A stretch of DNA of 64,000 nt from Melastoma dodecandrum (GCA_029817715.1 JARUPY010000190.1:806001-870000); one strand, 5' to 3'. Positions 45,062-59,020 are shown, counted from the stretch's first letter. Numbers and translations: made by a program. The notes: generated from the letters alone by a model not told the origin.

Positions 45062-46393
45062 ATGACGAGTCTAAAGATGCCGGCGCTTGTGGCGGCGTTC
45101 TGTTTCCTGTTCTTCCTGGGGGCTCGTGGCTGGGGTTGTGACGGCCACTATGCTGTGTGCAAGATTGCTCAGTCGCGGCTGAGCAAGCCTGCATCGGACG
45201 CGGTCGCAAGGCTGCTGCCTAGGCACATAGGTGGGAACTTCACGAGCCTTTGCATATGGGAGGACAGGGTGAAATTCCAGTATCTTTAGTCGCCCTCGCT
45301 TCACTTCATCGACGCCCCAGATCATCTCTGCACTTAAAAGTACAGCAGTAAGGAATCCATATTCTGTTAATGGATCCATCGATTGCCTTCAGAAGTCTCA
45401 GAATCCCTTATTCGAGAAATCGGCAGGGGACTGCAAGGATGAGGTGGGGAGAAAGGGAGGTGCCTCACGGGGGCAATCAACAATTACACCACCCAGCTCC
45501 TTGGTCAGGGCAGCAGCAGACACCGACGTAAGTAAACATATGGAATGTTTCCCGAAGCAGTGCCCTGTTTTCGCCTCAATCAATCTAACCCAGCTCTCGT
45601 TCTTTTGTGATTTTGGAACAAGACAACCCCTCGGAGGCTCTCCTATTTCTCTCCCACTTCATAGGAGACATCCACCGGGTACTAAAACTAGTATGATTTG
45701 CGACATGTGTTAATGGCGAAAGATGATTTGCTTGAATTATGCCGTTGTTTTTTAATGAATGGGGGAGCAGCAACTTCATGTGGAGTTCACCACAGACAAA
45801 GGGGGCAGCAACATTGATGTCCACTGGTATTCCAGGAAGCAAGTCCTCCACAACGTGTGGGATGAAAGCATAATCCTTACCGCAGAAGAACGGTACTACC
45901 GCTCTCACATTTAAGGCCTCATTAGCACCATCCAGCAGAACATCTCGGTTCGATCATGAAAAAAAACTAGAGCTCATGTTGGATCTTTTCTCGCTCTACG
46001 TTTGAAGTCTAGGGATTTATTTTCTTTTCGACAGAGTGCGTGGGCAGACCAAGTTAAGGAATGGGAGTCCTGCAGTTCTGGCCAGGCCCCATGCCTGGAC
46101 ATGTAAACTCCCCTTTTGCTTGTCCTTGTCAGATTTATGATGCTTCTAGTTGTTCATCACTTCAACTGAATCATGGCAGGTATGCGACAGAAAGTATGAA
46201 GGCTGCGTGCGACTGGGCTTATAAAGGTGTTAGCAAGGCCCGCTCGGTTCATTCAAGATACGCTCCTGAAGTGCTAAAGCCAGCAGAGTTGTGTCTGCAG
46301 AAGAGAGCGTGGGAAGCTTGCCGAGATACCGAAGCGAGTTCCGCTAGATGGCCTTGGAATAATTCGCGATTTGGGGATCTACATCTGCAGTAA
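45062..46393 (+). pseudogene. S1/P1-type nuclease (bifunctional nuclease) pseudogene
   Basis: Starts with a signal peptide (LVAAFCFLFFLGARG) and the mature W-first motif WGCDGHYAVCKIAQ. After TAG at 45287-45289 the same frame continues SPSLHFIDAPDHLC. Later exons show ALLFLSHFIGDIH (about 45632), NIDVHWY and HNVWDESII (about 45812-45870), WADQVKEWESC (about 46040) and YATESMKAACDWAYKGV (about 46180). These cover most Zn-ligand motifs (W1, H, D, H, HxxxD, H). S1/P1 nucleases degrade RNA and single-stranded DNA in senescence and cell death. Multiple stops and frame changes make this copy dead. Confidence 0.8.
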
Positions 46394-46727
46394 AAAGATA
46401 AATCATCAGCTCAAATAATATTTGTTTTTGATTTGATTCTAGTGATTTATCTGAATTGATTATCATTAAGTAAGTTATCTTACAAGTTATGGAAACTAAT
46501 CTTCTCATTCGTATGAGGATATCAATCAAGGGAAGTTTCAGTTGTGGGCTTACCTTCTCGGGCGCTGCAGCCATCTGCTCAAATTGCGTCTGGACTTTTG
46601 GAAACAAATCTCGAAGATTGTCACAACGTATCTGGACGTCTTTCACGTCTCGTTCTCCATTAAAATCAGACTATGACATCAGAAAATGTGAATTTGTGCG
46701 TCTAAGTGGTTGTCAAAAGCCTGAGTG

Positions 46728-46845
46728 GGGTGAGACCAGACAGCACTAAAGCACCGCATCCCATCAGAACTCCGAAGTTAAGCGTACTTCGACGATAGTA
46801 GTACTAGGATGGGTGACCTCCTGGGAAGTTCTCGTGTTGCACTCC
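46728..46845 (+). rRNA. 5S rRNA copy (isolated, slightly diverged; possibly pseudogene)
   Basis: About 118 nt matching plant 5S rRNA, with ATCCCATCAGAACTCCGAAG, AAGTTAAGCGT (box A region), GGATGGGTGACC (box C region) and CCTCCTGGGAAGT intact, and a TTTT terminator at 46846-46849. The 5' stem is altered, with one base missing near 46735-46742. There are differences around the loop-E region (TACTTCGACGATAG versus the usual TGCTTGGGCGAGAG). A single copy outside an array suggests dispersal, possibly as part of a Cassandra-type TRIM or a SINE. Confidence 0.85.
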
Positions 46846-46849
46846 TTTT

Positions 46850-49098
46850 GATTTTTCAAAAAAAAATCCTGAGTGATCTGAGTGAAGTTTTGAGGATCGG
46901 CGGAGAACGGAAGGTATTAAGTGATCGCCTGGTTCTTACTTCTTGCAATCTGCGTGTGAGAGTGTCAAGGGCTGAGTGTGATCTTAATCGTCGTGAGAGG
47001 GACTGAGTGTCCTTGGTGCGTTCAACGAGCGGCTGGTGAATCGTCTGAGGGAAGCGAAGTGAATACCTGTTCTGAATTTAGTAACTAGTTGCTAACCCAT
47101 TGGCAAGAAGCCGGTTCTTATCGTGTCCTTTCGCAGGGAAGTTTCGAGCCTACGGAGTTTGAGCAGTGAGACATGCACTTGCGGTGCGCGCCAGAAGTCT
47201 GGTACCTGCAAGGTGGAGCAAGAGTTGGGAACGCCGCCGGAGTGGAAAGAGGTCCTCCCGAGCACAGGGGTGCTGTGCAGAAGCCTCGACTTCCTGAGGA
47301 ACGGTAGAGCAGGTTGGGTGGAAGCCGCCGGAGTTGAAAATTCTACCCTAGGCACTGGGTGTGCAGTGCAGTGAGTCACGACTGTGGTAACCATGCACGT
47401 CCGAACTGAGTGTAGGACGGATACCGCGACTTCGCTATATGAGAAGTCAGATTATGTTGTGTGAGGAACAAATCCCTGTTTCATTTTCTTTTCTGATCTA
47501 AGTAATAATCTTTGTGGTTGTCTCTTGAGTACTTACGGTCTCATCTTGAGAAGAAATAGAAACTGTGCAAAAATCCTCTGCTGAGTTATTAAGTGCTGAA
47601 GCATTCATCTATTGCGAATCAGCAATGAGCTGCTCTAAGAGAAGTCGTTCTTCACTGTAAGGAATCATTTGTGAGGATTTATTCTTTAACACAACGTTGT
47701 CTTTGTGCTTTGATAGACATGCTTACGCCTAAGCGACAACGTACTGTGTGGAAATCCTTTGAGCAATCAACTGCTGAGTGTGAGCATCATTCTGTTGAAA
47801 ACGAGAAGTCGTCCACTGTGTGAGGAGCTGATCGTTACCCAGGAGTGATCTACTTTTATAAATTATTCTAAATCTCACTTTGTTGAGAAACTGAAAGCCT
47901 AGTGCAAGGGCGCTTTTCACCCATTATATTATATAATGGAATCACCTCTATAGTGAAAAGTGGACGTAAGTCGATTAAAGCCATAAACTACTTCGTCCAT
48001 TACGATCGCGCAACACTCGTACAAAAACCTACTCGATCAAATCGTAACGGTTACAGCGAAGCAGTTCTCATTCTGAGAAACACATTGTTGTGATACAGTA
48101 CGCTTCCGCTTACGCTGAGAAAAAAACTTTTGGACGTTGTACAACAATCCTCAGATGACTGGCATGACAGTGATAGTTCCGGATCTAGGCTTCCCCTGAG
48201 GGCCTTATGCGTGACTTCTCTAATGTATTCACGCGCACACGATCACGAACATAAACGATCCAACAGTTGTTAGTAGTACGATGTCTTGGTTACGCGAGTT
48301 TTCGTGATTTATGAAGACATCGATTGTTGTGCGTGCTTTATATAAAGTGCGTTTGAAGAACAAGTCGCAATTTCTCTTGTCGCACATGGTTTTCGTTCAT
48401 GAAATCCCCATCCGTTGACAAATAACAATTCCCACCCTCCAATGGTGAAGCATGTACAACTTGGGAACGAGTTTCTAACTAATGTCGGGGTTAGTGTCTT
48501 GCTTCTAAGGACAAATGATTTCTCTTTTTCATTAAGTTATTTATCGAGAGGAGATTGGCGAGATCGTAGCAGCCATTGTTTCGTCTCTATGTGTGCCCCT
48601 ATTGATGCTACACGGATATACTCGGAGATTATCCTTTCATCGGTCGGAAACCGTCGTATTCATAACACAATCAAAAGCAATTTTGATACGACGGTTCTCT
48701 CTTATGTTCTTTCATTCCAAGAAATTTACATGGCGAGATAGATATAGTAGTTTGGAGGTGACGACGATAACGACAAGAGAAAAATAGTAATAATAAGAAG
48801 AAGAAGAAGAAGAAATTCGAACAGAAGACTCCAACCCACCCGTGTTAGGCGAGGGTTGGAATACGAGGTTTTAGTAGCTACTTACGACCCTTCTCAGAAA
48901 ATGCGACTTTTCAATTCGTCCTAGATTGGCAACTCGTTTCCTTCGTCAAGGAAATCCCACGAAGCGAAAGACCAAGTAAAGAGGAATTCCGGGTCGTTCT
49001 CGGTCTCTTGCCAAAAAGGGTTTCAAGTCTGTGGCAATCTTTAATGTATATGTACGTGGTGGAATTCTTATTCTCAATCGTATCACTTGGACAAATTT
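46850..49098. other. Intergenic, possible old LTR sequence
   Basis: 47050-47870 has the feel of a retrotransposon LTR/leader (no long frames, dispersed GTGAG/CTGAGTG repeats) but no second copy was found. 48790-48815 is an AAG microsatellite. No gene supported. Confidence 0.35.
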
Positions 49099-50815
49099 GG
49101 CACGAGTAATGAATGAATCTTTTTTCCTTAGCTACTAAAACATTATGGTGGTGATTATGTTAACTTCCTCAATAATAATAAATTGTGTCTTCTAATTAGA
49201 GAATTATCACTGTGTCAAGGTTTTTATAATGCAAGCTCATGATCAAATCGCCAAGAAACTATCCATTAATATCGAGACTATTCGAGACACATGATACATA
49301 CGGTTACATCACGTAATACAAAGTACACAACCTAGGGTTGCGTCACATTTTCGGAGAAGCTCGCAGTTTTATTTAGTATCTTCTCAAGTATCGATCCATG
49401 TATATCATTCGTGATGATATATAGTTCCTTTATTTCTTCATGGGCAGAAGACAACCTTGTAGTTTGTACCCCCGGGGCAAGTGAACGTGCTCGTTGCGTC
49501 ATCCTTAGGGTAACTATACGCCTGCGGGCAACGGTCCTTGAAGAACCTCGAGTAGTTTGTGGGGCCACAGCTCCCCGAGTTGCAGCAGTACTCGTCCGTC
49601 TTAAACACAGGGCACGCCCCGTTGCACCCGCCGGGGACCCTGAGCTCGGGGGGGCAATCTGCCAAGATGCTACCTGTGCACCCGATGTTAAGGTTGCAGC
49701 TGCCGGACGTCGAGGTGAACCCAACCGCAACGTTGAACCCGTCGATCACCGATATGTCAAGGAAGTCCAGGTTGTTGAACTGGTTGAGGGCGTACTCAAC
49801 GAGCGTGTTGGGCGAGGCTCCGTAACCCTGGCAAGCGAGCAGGCCACCACAGTCGCCAGTCTCACAGTGTCCGCGGCCGGACCCGTCGAACTGGCAGTTG
49901 GTGCGAGGCCACACGCGGGCAGCGGTCGTTCCTGCCGGGACATCGAATCCCCAGGTTTGGCCACTGTTGAGCTGCGCACCTCCGCCAGGGGAGGCCCCGG
50001 CCCAGACGGTGAAGGGGCAGTTGTTGAGAACGTCGAAGTGGGCAGCACGGGAGAGGACGAGGGAAGCGGACAGGACAAAGAAGAAGGCGAGGTTGGTGTT
50101 TGCTAGGGAGGCCATGGTTGTGTTTGTGAGGAGTGTAGGCGTCCAGCGGAAGGTTTATATAGGGCTTGTTTGTGGAACTGCGATGCTCCCATACAAAATT
50201 AGAACAAGGCCCCCACCCGGAATACTGTTCTGACATGAATGCAGTACTATCCAAAAAAACACAAGAAAATGTCTCTCCATCCGGTTCTTCTCGTGTAACT
50301 GCGGTCAAGTCTGGTCGGCTTATTCCACATCATATCCACCCTCATCCAGCCAAACTTACCCACAGATTTAGAGGTGAAGTCATCAGTTTAAAATATAAAT
50401 ACCATTATTATCCCACACCATAATAATTATACTCCGTGGACAATACGCAAATATAGTAAGTCATGTGAAATAAAAGCGTGACATGTTCGTTTTCATGGTA
50501 ACCACAACGCTTGCTCATCCTGTCTTCCAAGACTATTCAGGCCAACCTCTTTAAAAGCCAAAACCTTAGTCCATAACATTTATGTCGTCGACCCTTTTAG
50601 GCCTCTCGTGTCTTCTTCCATGGGGGAGTCGAGGGCTTTCGAGGGTCCGCACATCACGGAGACAACAAGAACAAACTAGGGGTAATTATTTGATTTGAAT
50701 AAAGATATCTCATTATTTCCTGTACAGCATTTTTTGAAATTCTTATTAATGTTTCTAGTAATCTTGATTTCTAATGCATTAAAATATTCACTTTTTTTTT
50801 AATATTTACTCTTTA
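49099..50815 (-). repeat. Inverted-repeat arm B (thaumatin-like gene 3 and flanks)
   Basis: Reverse-complement partner of 39355-41014, including promoter, gene and 3' flank, with small indels. Confidence 0.9.
49438..50115 (-). CDS. Thaumatin-like protein 3 (PR-5 family, 225 aa)
   Basis: Intact single-exon copy of gene 1 in opposite orientation. Signal peptide 1-25, [10 protein letters not shown] signature, 16 Cys and a VVFCP end are all kept. Replacements relative to gene 1: V12F, I37V, N54T, G66A, H81R, S134T, none at a Cys or acidic-cleft position. Predicted secreted defence protein. The TATA box (50154-50161) and the upstream region are also duplicated, so regulation is probably shared with gene 1. 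Confidence 0.97.
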   Translation of the reverse strand: MASLANTNLAFFFVLSASLVLSRAAHFDVLNNCPFTVWAGASPGGGAQLNSGQTWGFDVPAGTTAARVWPRTNCQFDGSGRGHCETGDCGGLLACQGYGASPNTLVEYALNQFNNLDFLDISVIDGFNVAVGFTSTSGSCNLNIGCTGSILADCPPELRVPGGCNGACPVFKTDEYCCNSGSCGPTNYSRFFKDRCPQAYSYPKDDATSTFTCPGGTNYKVVFCP

Positions 50816-52080
50816 ATTTTTATAATATTTTTGTGAATAATAAATGCGTAATGAATATTCCAGCTTAACCCACGTCTCTTCAAGTCGTTCGACGTACCAA
50901 AGAATAGTTAAACACACGGCAGCAATAAACATTCACTAGATGTCATATATATTATTAGTTCCATTTCTTTAATATTCCCAACTAAATTCTAAAATAATTT
51001 GAATAATTATGCATTAATTATTTAAAAAAAATGACCCGGTGGCTCCACTTAAAATGTTATTTATAATTCATGCACGATGAATATTTCTGTGCAAAGTATA
51101 AGATTATAGAGTGATCAAATGTTTCATCCACCGACAGCGAAAATAAATGCTTGGTTTGGAGGAGGGACTTGGCCATGTCAAAGTCTTCCAATGTTTGGTT
51201 TTATTTCTCTCTTGCCCATTTCGTGGAAAGTCGAAAATGTTCCCGATGTTGATCGTGACAATGACTTCAATCCGAGATAAGATGCGTGTTTCTCTAGAAT
51301 TCGACGAAAAGAAATCTCAAAGTGCCAATAGTTCCTACCTGGCTGCGCCTTGTAAAGGCCCTTCTACATAGCATCATCGGGGTCGTCTAGGACTTCGGAG
51401 ATTCGCTGGGTGTCGTCGTCTCGTGTCTGCTCTTAAGGGTATTGGCCGGAGCTGCGGATCGGTTTGGTCGATGCGGCCAGGGCCGGGGCTGCTGCGACGG
51501 ACGAAAGGGAGAGAACGACAGCGATATGTGATGGATAGTTTCGGACAACATTAAGGCAATACAATTGTTTGTTGACCAATTGTTAACTATTACGATAGCA
51601 AAAACACGTAAGCAGCAAACTGTCGGTGTGGAAAATTCTGTCTGGGCGTCTAGATCCGGGCTTTTCCATGTTTACTTTTCTTCAAGTTATGGAACATTTC
51701 AGATGAAGCTGAGGGAGAAAATCATATAGATGTACAAAAGTTTGGCACTTAATAACTTTTACGTTTTGTGAGTATAGATGCATTTGTTTATATCTCATCT
51801 TTTCGAAATCGGGTTTCATCGGAAGATGTTTCGGCATCCGGGTGTCATCCCGGTTCAAACCCCAAACAGCAAATGGAATTTATGTATGGAGCACTACACG
51901 CCCAAGTCACTTACTTGATCTCACGAGTATTATTTAAGACTCGGCAAAGGATCCAGAGTAGATTATATGATAATTAAGCAACTCATAGTTGCATCACATT
52001 CTTTTGTAATTATGAGACTTGCTGACATTTATTCGATACCATGAGAGTCTCGCTCATACGATGATGATGCTTTTGTTTCT
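50816..52080. other. Intergenic, nothing recognised
   Basis: AT-rich near 50820-51120. A GC-richer patch lies at 51360-51520. No domain in the short frames. Confidence 0.4.
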
Positions 52081-52767
52081 TCATGGGCAGAAGACAACCT
52101 TGTAGTCGGTCCCGCCAGGGCAAGTGAACGTGCTCGTTTGATCGTCCTTAGGGTAACTGTACGCCTGAGGGCACCTGTTCTTGAAGAACATGGAATACTT
52201 TGTAGGGCCACAGCTCCCCGTGTTGCAGCAGTACTGCTCCTGCTTAAACATTGGGCACGCCCCGTTGCAGCCACCAGGGACCCTAAGCTCATTGGGACAC
52301 TCTGCGAGGATGTTTCCTGTGCAACGGATCACCCGGTTGCACCCGCCGGATGTCGACCTGAACTCAACCGGGACGTTGAACCCGTCGATCACCGACAGGT
52401 CAAGGAAGTCCATATTCATGTACTGGTTCAGTGCGTACTCGACTAACGTGTTGGGTGCGGCCCCGTAACCCCGACATTCGAGGAGGCCGCCGCAGTCGCC
52501 GGTTTCGCAGTGACCACGGCCTGCCCCATCAAACTGGCAGTTGGTACGTGCCCATATACGGGCAGCTTTAGTTCCCGCAGGGACATCGAATCCCCAGGTC
52601 TGGCCACGGTCGAGCCGCCTCCCCCCGCCAGGGGAAGCAGCACCCCAGACGGTGTAGGGGCAGTTGTTGGTGACTTCAAAGTGTGCGGCACGGGAAAGTG
52701 CGAGGGACGCTACCAGGACAAAGAAGGAGAAGAAGAAGGCATTGGCGCCCTGCATTAGGGAGCTCAT
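52081..52767 (-). CDS. Thaumatin-like protein 4 (PR-5 family, 228 aa)
   Basis: Single-exon secreted PR-5 protein more distant from genes 1 and 3. Signal peptide about 1-28 ([18 protein letters not shown]), mature [18 protein letters not shown], signature [12 protein letters not shown], cleft residues in [21 protein letters not shown] and YPKDD, all 16 Cys and a VVFCP end. It lacks a vacuolar tail. A TATA box lies at 52824-52834. Closer in its N-terminal wording ([12 protein letters not shown]) to the pseudogene at 41081, suggesting those two derive from one ancestor and genes 1 and 3 from another. Confidence 0.97.
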   Translation of the reverse strand: MSSLMQGANAFFFSFFVLVASLALSRAAHFEVTNNCPYTVWGAASPGGGRRLDRGQTWGFDVPAGTKAARIWARTNCQFDGAGRGHCETGDCGGLLECRGYGAAPNTLVEYALNQYMNMDFLDLSVIDGFNVPVEFRSTSGGCNRVIRCTGNILAECPNELRVPGGCNGACPMFKQEQYCCNTGSCGPTKYSMFFKNRCPQAYSYPKDDQTSTFTCPGGTDYKVVFCP

Positions 52768-54093
52768 GTCGTGCTATTGGCTGTGTTGTTATGATTTTGC
52801 ATAGGCATTCGAATGGGGGAGGCTTTTTATATAGAAGTGCTTGTGTTTATGTTGGGTTTGTAAAAATTTTCGATAATGAGTATTATTATTCTCGTACAAA
52901 GAATAATTGAGTTGATAAGTCATGTCGTCTACATTTTTCCCTGGTCTTTTATTCTCACTCAATTGCTTTCCCAACTCCCCACTACAAATATGGAGGAAAC
53001 AAACCAAACTCGTGACTTATAGTAATCTTTAGTAAGTCAAATAGACCTCACTAATACTTTTCAAAACATGAGTGTGTGTTTGTATGTTTTGTACGATTTC
53101 TTGGACTATTGGTTCACAGTTGTTTCGATCCCAAAGGCATATTCTTTCCTCTATTCGCACACCTTTCAATCACACCCAAAGGCATATCCTTTCCTGTATT
53201 CCCACACCTTTCAATCACGTGTGTTATAGGATAAAAATGCAATCAAGTAAACTTCTAACTGGAAATTTGTTGTTATGACGCTTAATCTGCGACTTTATAT
53301 ATTTTTAATTTTTTTTATGTTTATCGGGTGTGAACCCGAGCTCTAATATCATAATTATACATCAACTAACGCCAACTGTCTTAACAACTTATTTTCATCA
53401 ATTCAGCTTGGCCTCTCGAAAAAAATGTGTCGGGGTAGACTTGACTCGACCTTGTGAGAAGTCTTTTCCACTCATCCCCATATTCCTCCACCGAAAGAAT
53501 ATGTCATTTCTTTTAAGGGTAAAATCTCTTAAGAGAAAATAAGTATCAAAATTATCTGCCAATATGTAATCCCAGCAAGTGAATAAAATTCGTATTTGTA
53601 TAAATTACCCCCTCTTTTTCTAATGAAGCCTGAAGGTGAAGAATTAAAATAATTTTAATTGGCAAGAAGCAAGAAGATCAAACCATGGAGAGGGACCAAA
53701 ACAAGCTAAAACCTTCCTCCATCAAGGAAACATCGGAATCGGAAAATGCTCGATAAGCCACGAATTCGGTTAAGCTCCTGCACATGAACCATCTGAATCG
53801 AAGACGCCCGATATAGGTAAGAAGAAGTCAGGTGAAATGAGATAGTCCCATGGAGGAAAGAGACAGAATATGGCGCCACACTTACCGTATTGAATTGAGA
53901 AAAAAACGAGTATAAACGGACAACATCAACTCAGTATCGAATTTAGAAAAAAAGGAGTTTCGAGGATCTAAGGAGATCATTGGCAATCCTAAAGCAAACG
54001 TTACTGAGTGGATGCATTTCATGAGTATTTGAAAAAATATTGATTCGAGTTTTCGTTGTTTAAAATATTACATTCATGTTACTTTGAACACAT
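52768..54093. other. Intergenic, nothing recognised except a short tandem repeat
   Basis: No gene supported between thaumatin-like gene 4 and the RPL24 promoter; see the 45-bp tandem repeat at 53130. Confidence 0.45.
53130..53218. repeat. 45-bp tandem duplication
   Basis: Two copies (53130-53174 and 53175-53218) of CCCAAAGGCATAT... ending ACACCTTTCAATCAC, with three mismatches. Confidence 0.85.
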
Positions 54094-54262
54094 TGGGCCA
54101 TGTCTGTTTGATTTTCTAATAGGAGCCCATAATGCGAGGATTTTGAAGCAGGCCCAAGGCCCACAATGAGTTGTTCCCTAGTGGTTTTCTAGGCCGAGTC
54201 CGAAGAGGAAATGGATCATTCCCCCTACTATATAAGCCGAGCGGCTCCCAGAATTAGGGTTT
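54094..54262 (+). promoter_or_regulatory. RPL24 promoter: site-II, TATA and telo-box motifs
   Basis: TGGGCC at 54094-54099, GGCCCA at 54151-54156 and 54158-54163 (site II), TATATAA at 54229-54235 and TTAGGGTTT (telo-box) at 54254-54262. This combination is characteristic of plant ribosomal-protein genes. Confidence 0.75.
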
Positions 54263-54322
54263 CCTAGAGCTGCGGCGCCGGAAGAAGAAGAGGAAGACCC
54301 TCCTCGAGCTAAGCGATCCACC

Positions 54323-55496
<1,174 letters not shown>

Positions 55497-56741
55497 TTTG
55501 CTTTCTTCCTTTGCTGTAATCATCCCCTGATCTAAGCCGTAGTATCAATGGGTTGAATTTTCCATGAATTCTAGCATGTGGAGTAGCCAATCTGCTTTTG
55601 TTTATGAATTCAGACCAGAGAAATCTATGTCACAGGAGACTTTTCGGGATCCAAATGACTTTGAAAGGTGATTTAATTTTGGTTTTGTTGCTACCCTCAT
55701 GGAACTACTGAGTCCTTATTGTTTCTGGTTTTAGTTAACTAGAGGAAGAAATAAGGATTTGGTCCTAGTGCACAGAGGTAATCAATCTGGTCAAACTACC
55801 ATCCAGGGCAGTTGTTTCCAAACTGTTTACTGGTCCGGGTTTGTCGATATTACATTCATGAGGACATGTGGTCATGTGGTCATGATGTGCATGTCATGGG
55901 CTGTCTGGTTGATTTGGAGGCATATACTCTGGTGATTGAAGGCTGATTAAGAGCTGGTTTTGGGATTGGAATGGTTGAAGGTGTGTTGTTATGGTTGAAC
56001 TACTTAGCTGTTGCACCATTTTCTCTGTTCTGATGTCATAAAAACCATCCTCTGCCTGGGTCAAAATTGATTACCATCCCCAAGACGGCGACGTTTTACC
56101 TCATCCATCTCCAAATGAGAGGAGTTGTTGGGGTTGGGATCTGGTAGGCGGGTGGTCACACTTGCACCATTTTGAATTGGAATGACTTGTAAGGATCGAA
56201 ATGAAAATCACCAAAAATGCGCCATCGTCGACCAAACTAATATAGATAGATAGATAGATGTAGATATCTTATAGGCAAAAGTAGGGGTCGGTACGAGGTT
56301 TGTGTTCAAATTAAGTATCAAGGTCCACGTGGCATGCACCCATATCTCTTAATGAACTTTAGAAGCGTAAAAACAATCTTCTACAAAAAGAAAAGACCAA
56401 ATCTTCAAGCAATCAAATTGACTTAGTTAGGGAGGGTGGGGGAGTTTAACAGCTCATCATCATCATTTTTGACTTGGTTGATCGCACATTTGTTGTTCGT
56501 CTTGTCAGAAAGAATCTGGCTTTGGACTGTCTGATTTATTCAGTAATTGACAAAAATTGGAATCCAATCTCTACTGTAAACTCTTTTGAAGATGCATTGA
56601 CTCGACCCGGGTGTAAAGATTTGATATATAGCCGGAATCCGAACTTCCCAAGCTACAAATAGCCGCCCCCACCAAATCCCTCTCTTACTCGGACAAAATT
56701 CGCCGCAACGACGACAACCTCGGATTCCGGCAGAAGCCGCC
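55497..56741. other. Intergenic between RPL24 and the rhomboid gene
   Basis: RPL24 3' untranslated region followed by unremarkable sequence; a TAGA microsatellite at about 56240-56258. No gene supported. Confidence 0.5.
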
Positions 56742-59020
56742 ATGTCGAACGCCGGCGCCCGCGACCCCGAGAGGAGCGGGGGACCCAATTCCAAGCCCAA
56801 CGGGTACGGACACCCTAACAGCAGGGTGGCATACTACTACGCCGAGGCATCCTCCTCGGAGCAGTGGACCTCGTGGCTAGTCCCGATGTTCGTCGCCGCC
56901 AACGTCTCCGCCTTCGTCATCGCCATGTACGTCAACGACTGCCCCAAGAAGAACTCGGGTGTCTACGGCGGCTGCGTCGCCAGGTTTCTCGGCAGGCTCT
57001 CCTTCCAGCCTCTCAGGGAGAACCCCCTCTTTGGCCCCTCCTCTTCCACGTATGTTTGCTCTTCCTTGCTCTTCGATCTGCTTGTGCCGCCCCCAGAAGC
57101 TGTTTGTCTTCCGTTTTTCCGGATCGCCCTGTTCCGCTGCCCTACTTCGAGAAAGGACTTGATTTTGGAAACATGATTTAATTTTTTTTTTTTTTAACGG
57201 ATTGCCTGTTTTGTAGTACGATGTGGTGTTGATGATTTCTGGGTTGCCGATTTCCTACTGGGATGAATAGATGATTATGGGTTGTAGCCATGTTTGAGAC
57301 ATTGCTTGGGTACATGCTGGTGTGCAGATGGTTTTTTTCTCAGTTGTGGCCAACAGCTCGGGAAGAGGAATAAAAATTCTGAGTCCTGTCATTTGTCGAG
57401 TTCTTCTAATCTGTCCATTCTTAGCTTAGCTTACAATAGATCTAGTTGGGAAGCGTTCTGATTGGTCGTAGGGAATCTCGAGTGATGTTCTCTTGAAATA
57501 AATCCGTGGAGAAATCAAATCCTGGCTTCTCAACCTTCCGGGTGTTATTGTTATTTATTCCTGCCATCTGTTTCACTTGTCCCCAGTTTTGTTCTTACTC
57601 TAATTTGTCTGGACTGGGGTAAAATGCTCATATTTTACTGGGAATTAAGCAAAAAACCATGCTGGTTGTCTCTTCCTTTGTTTTTCTCATTACTGGAGAC
57701 ACCTCCAGTATGCACTTGTGGCCTTTTGTTGCACGCTCCATCTGCTTTGTGGGGCTATTCTAAAGTTTGTAAAGGCTGGTATATGCTGATTTTATGGGTG
57801 ATATCTTGTGACAGCAAGCTTTACTACGGTTACCAGTTGGCTGGTTTCTGGCTATTCATTCAGTTTAGTATCTAATATGAATTTGTTTCATGTTACCGTC
57901 TTGATGCGATAGTTTAGTCAGCCCAGAAAAAATATTGGTATTCCTTTCAGCTGCAAATGATAATCATTCTATTGTCTATTGCCCTGATGTGCATGTTGCC
58001 GCTTTTTCTTGGTTAGATTGGAAAAAATGGGCGGTCTGGAATGGTACAAGGTTGTTCACCAGAATCAGGGATGGAGGCTCGTTAGTTGCATCTGGTTACA
58101 TGCTGGTGTTATTCATTTGCTAGCAAACATGTTGAGCTTGGTCTTCATTGGGATTCGCCTTGAGCAACAGTTTGGATTCGGTAGGACACATGCTTTTCTG
58201 GTTACATCCGTCAATTCCCTGTAAAATTAAATAATTTTTTTTATGTGCCGGCCTCATATTCTCTTTCTGTTTTCGACAGTAAGAGTGGGGCTGATTTATC
58301 TGCTGGCGGGATTGGGCGGAAGCATCCTCTCTTCATTATTTATCCGTAACAGTATATCTGTCGGTGCTTCGGGTGCCCTGTTTGGACTTCTGGGAGCTAT
58401 GTTATCCGAGCTTCTCACTAACTGGACAATTTACACTAATAAGGTTCGATGTTCTCTCCACTTTAAATATCCTGGAGTCCTGCCTGCTCATATTGACATG
58501 ACCAGTTGATTGGTTGGCAGGCAGCTGCTCTCTTCACCCTCATTGTGATCATAGCCATAAACTTGGCTGTCGGAATCCTTCCTCACGTCGACAACTTTGC
58601 ACACATTGGAGGGTTCTTGACGGGATTCCTTCTTGGCTTCATATTGCTTGTCCGACCCCAGTTTGGTTACGTCGGTAGGAATTACCGCCCTGCAAATGCC
58701 CGTGTGAAGTCGAAGCACACGGCTTACCAATACGGGCTCTGGGTGATCGCCATGCTCTTGCTTATAGCTGGGTAAGCTCTTCCCTCCCTCTCACTGGACT
58801 GAATCTATTCGAAATCTCCATGCTATGTAACGGTTGGACCTTTGGGGATATCAATTTGCCAGATAGAAACATTTAGTAATTTCCTCGGGTATCTCTGAAC
58901 ACTTCCAGGTTGTCAGTCGGGCTGGCTATGCTCTTCAAGGGAGAGAATGGGAATGAGCATTGCAAATGGTGCCATTACCTCAGCTGCGTCCCGACTTCGA
59001 GATGGAAATGCGATACTTGA
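56742..59020 (+). CDS. RHOMBOID-like intramembrane serine protease, 332 aa, 5 exons
   Basis: Exons 56742-57049, 58017-58180, 58280-58443, 58521-58771 and 58909-59020 join to 999 nt with agreeing phases. Features: a hydrophilic N-terminus rich in Asn/Ser, a first membrane segment ([19 protein letters not shown]), the Cys-containing loop, [19 protein letters not shown] (HxxxN region), catalytic Ser in [13 protein letters not shown] and catalytic His in [14 protein letters not shown], then a further membrane segment and a Cys-rich tail ([17 protein letters not shown]). Both catalytic residues are present, so it should be active. It belongs to the secretory-pathway RBL1/2/3-type rhomboids, probably Golgi-located, rather than the organellar PARL type. 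Start ATG at 56742 is the first in frame. Confidence 0.95.

Noticed and set aside
46344..46646. 100-codon minus-strand frame
   Set aside because: No recognisable domain and it overlaps the end of the nuclease pseudogene; probably chance.
51825..51875. tRNA-like T-arm (CCGGTTCAAACCCC)
   Set aside because: No D-arm, anticodon arm or acceptor stem could be fitted around it.
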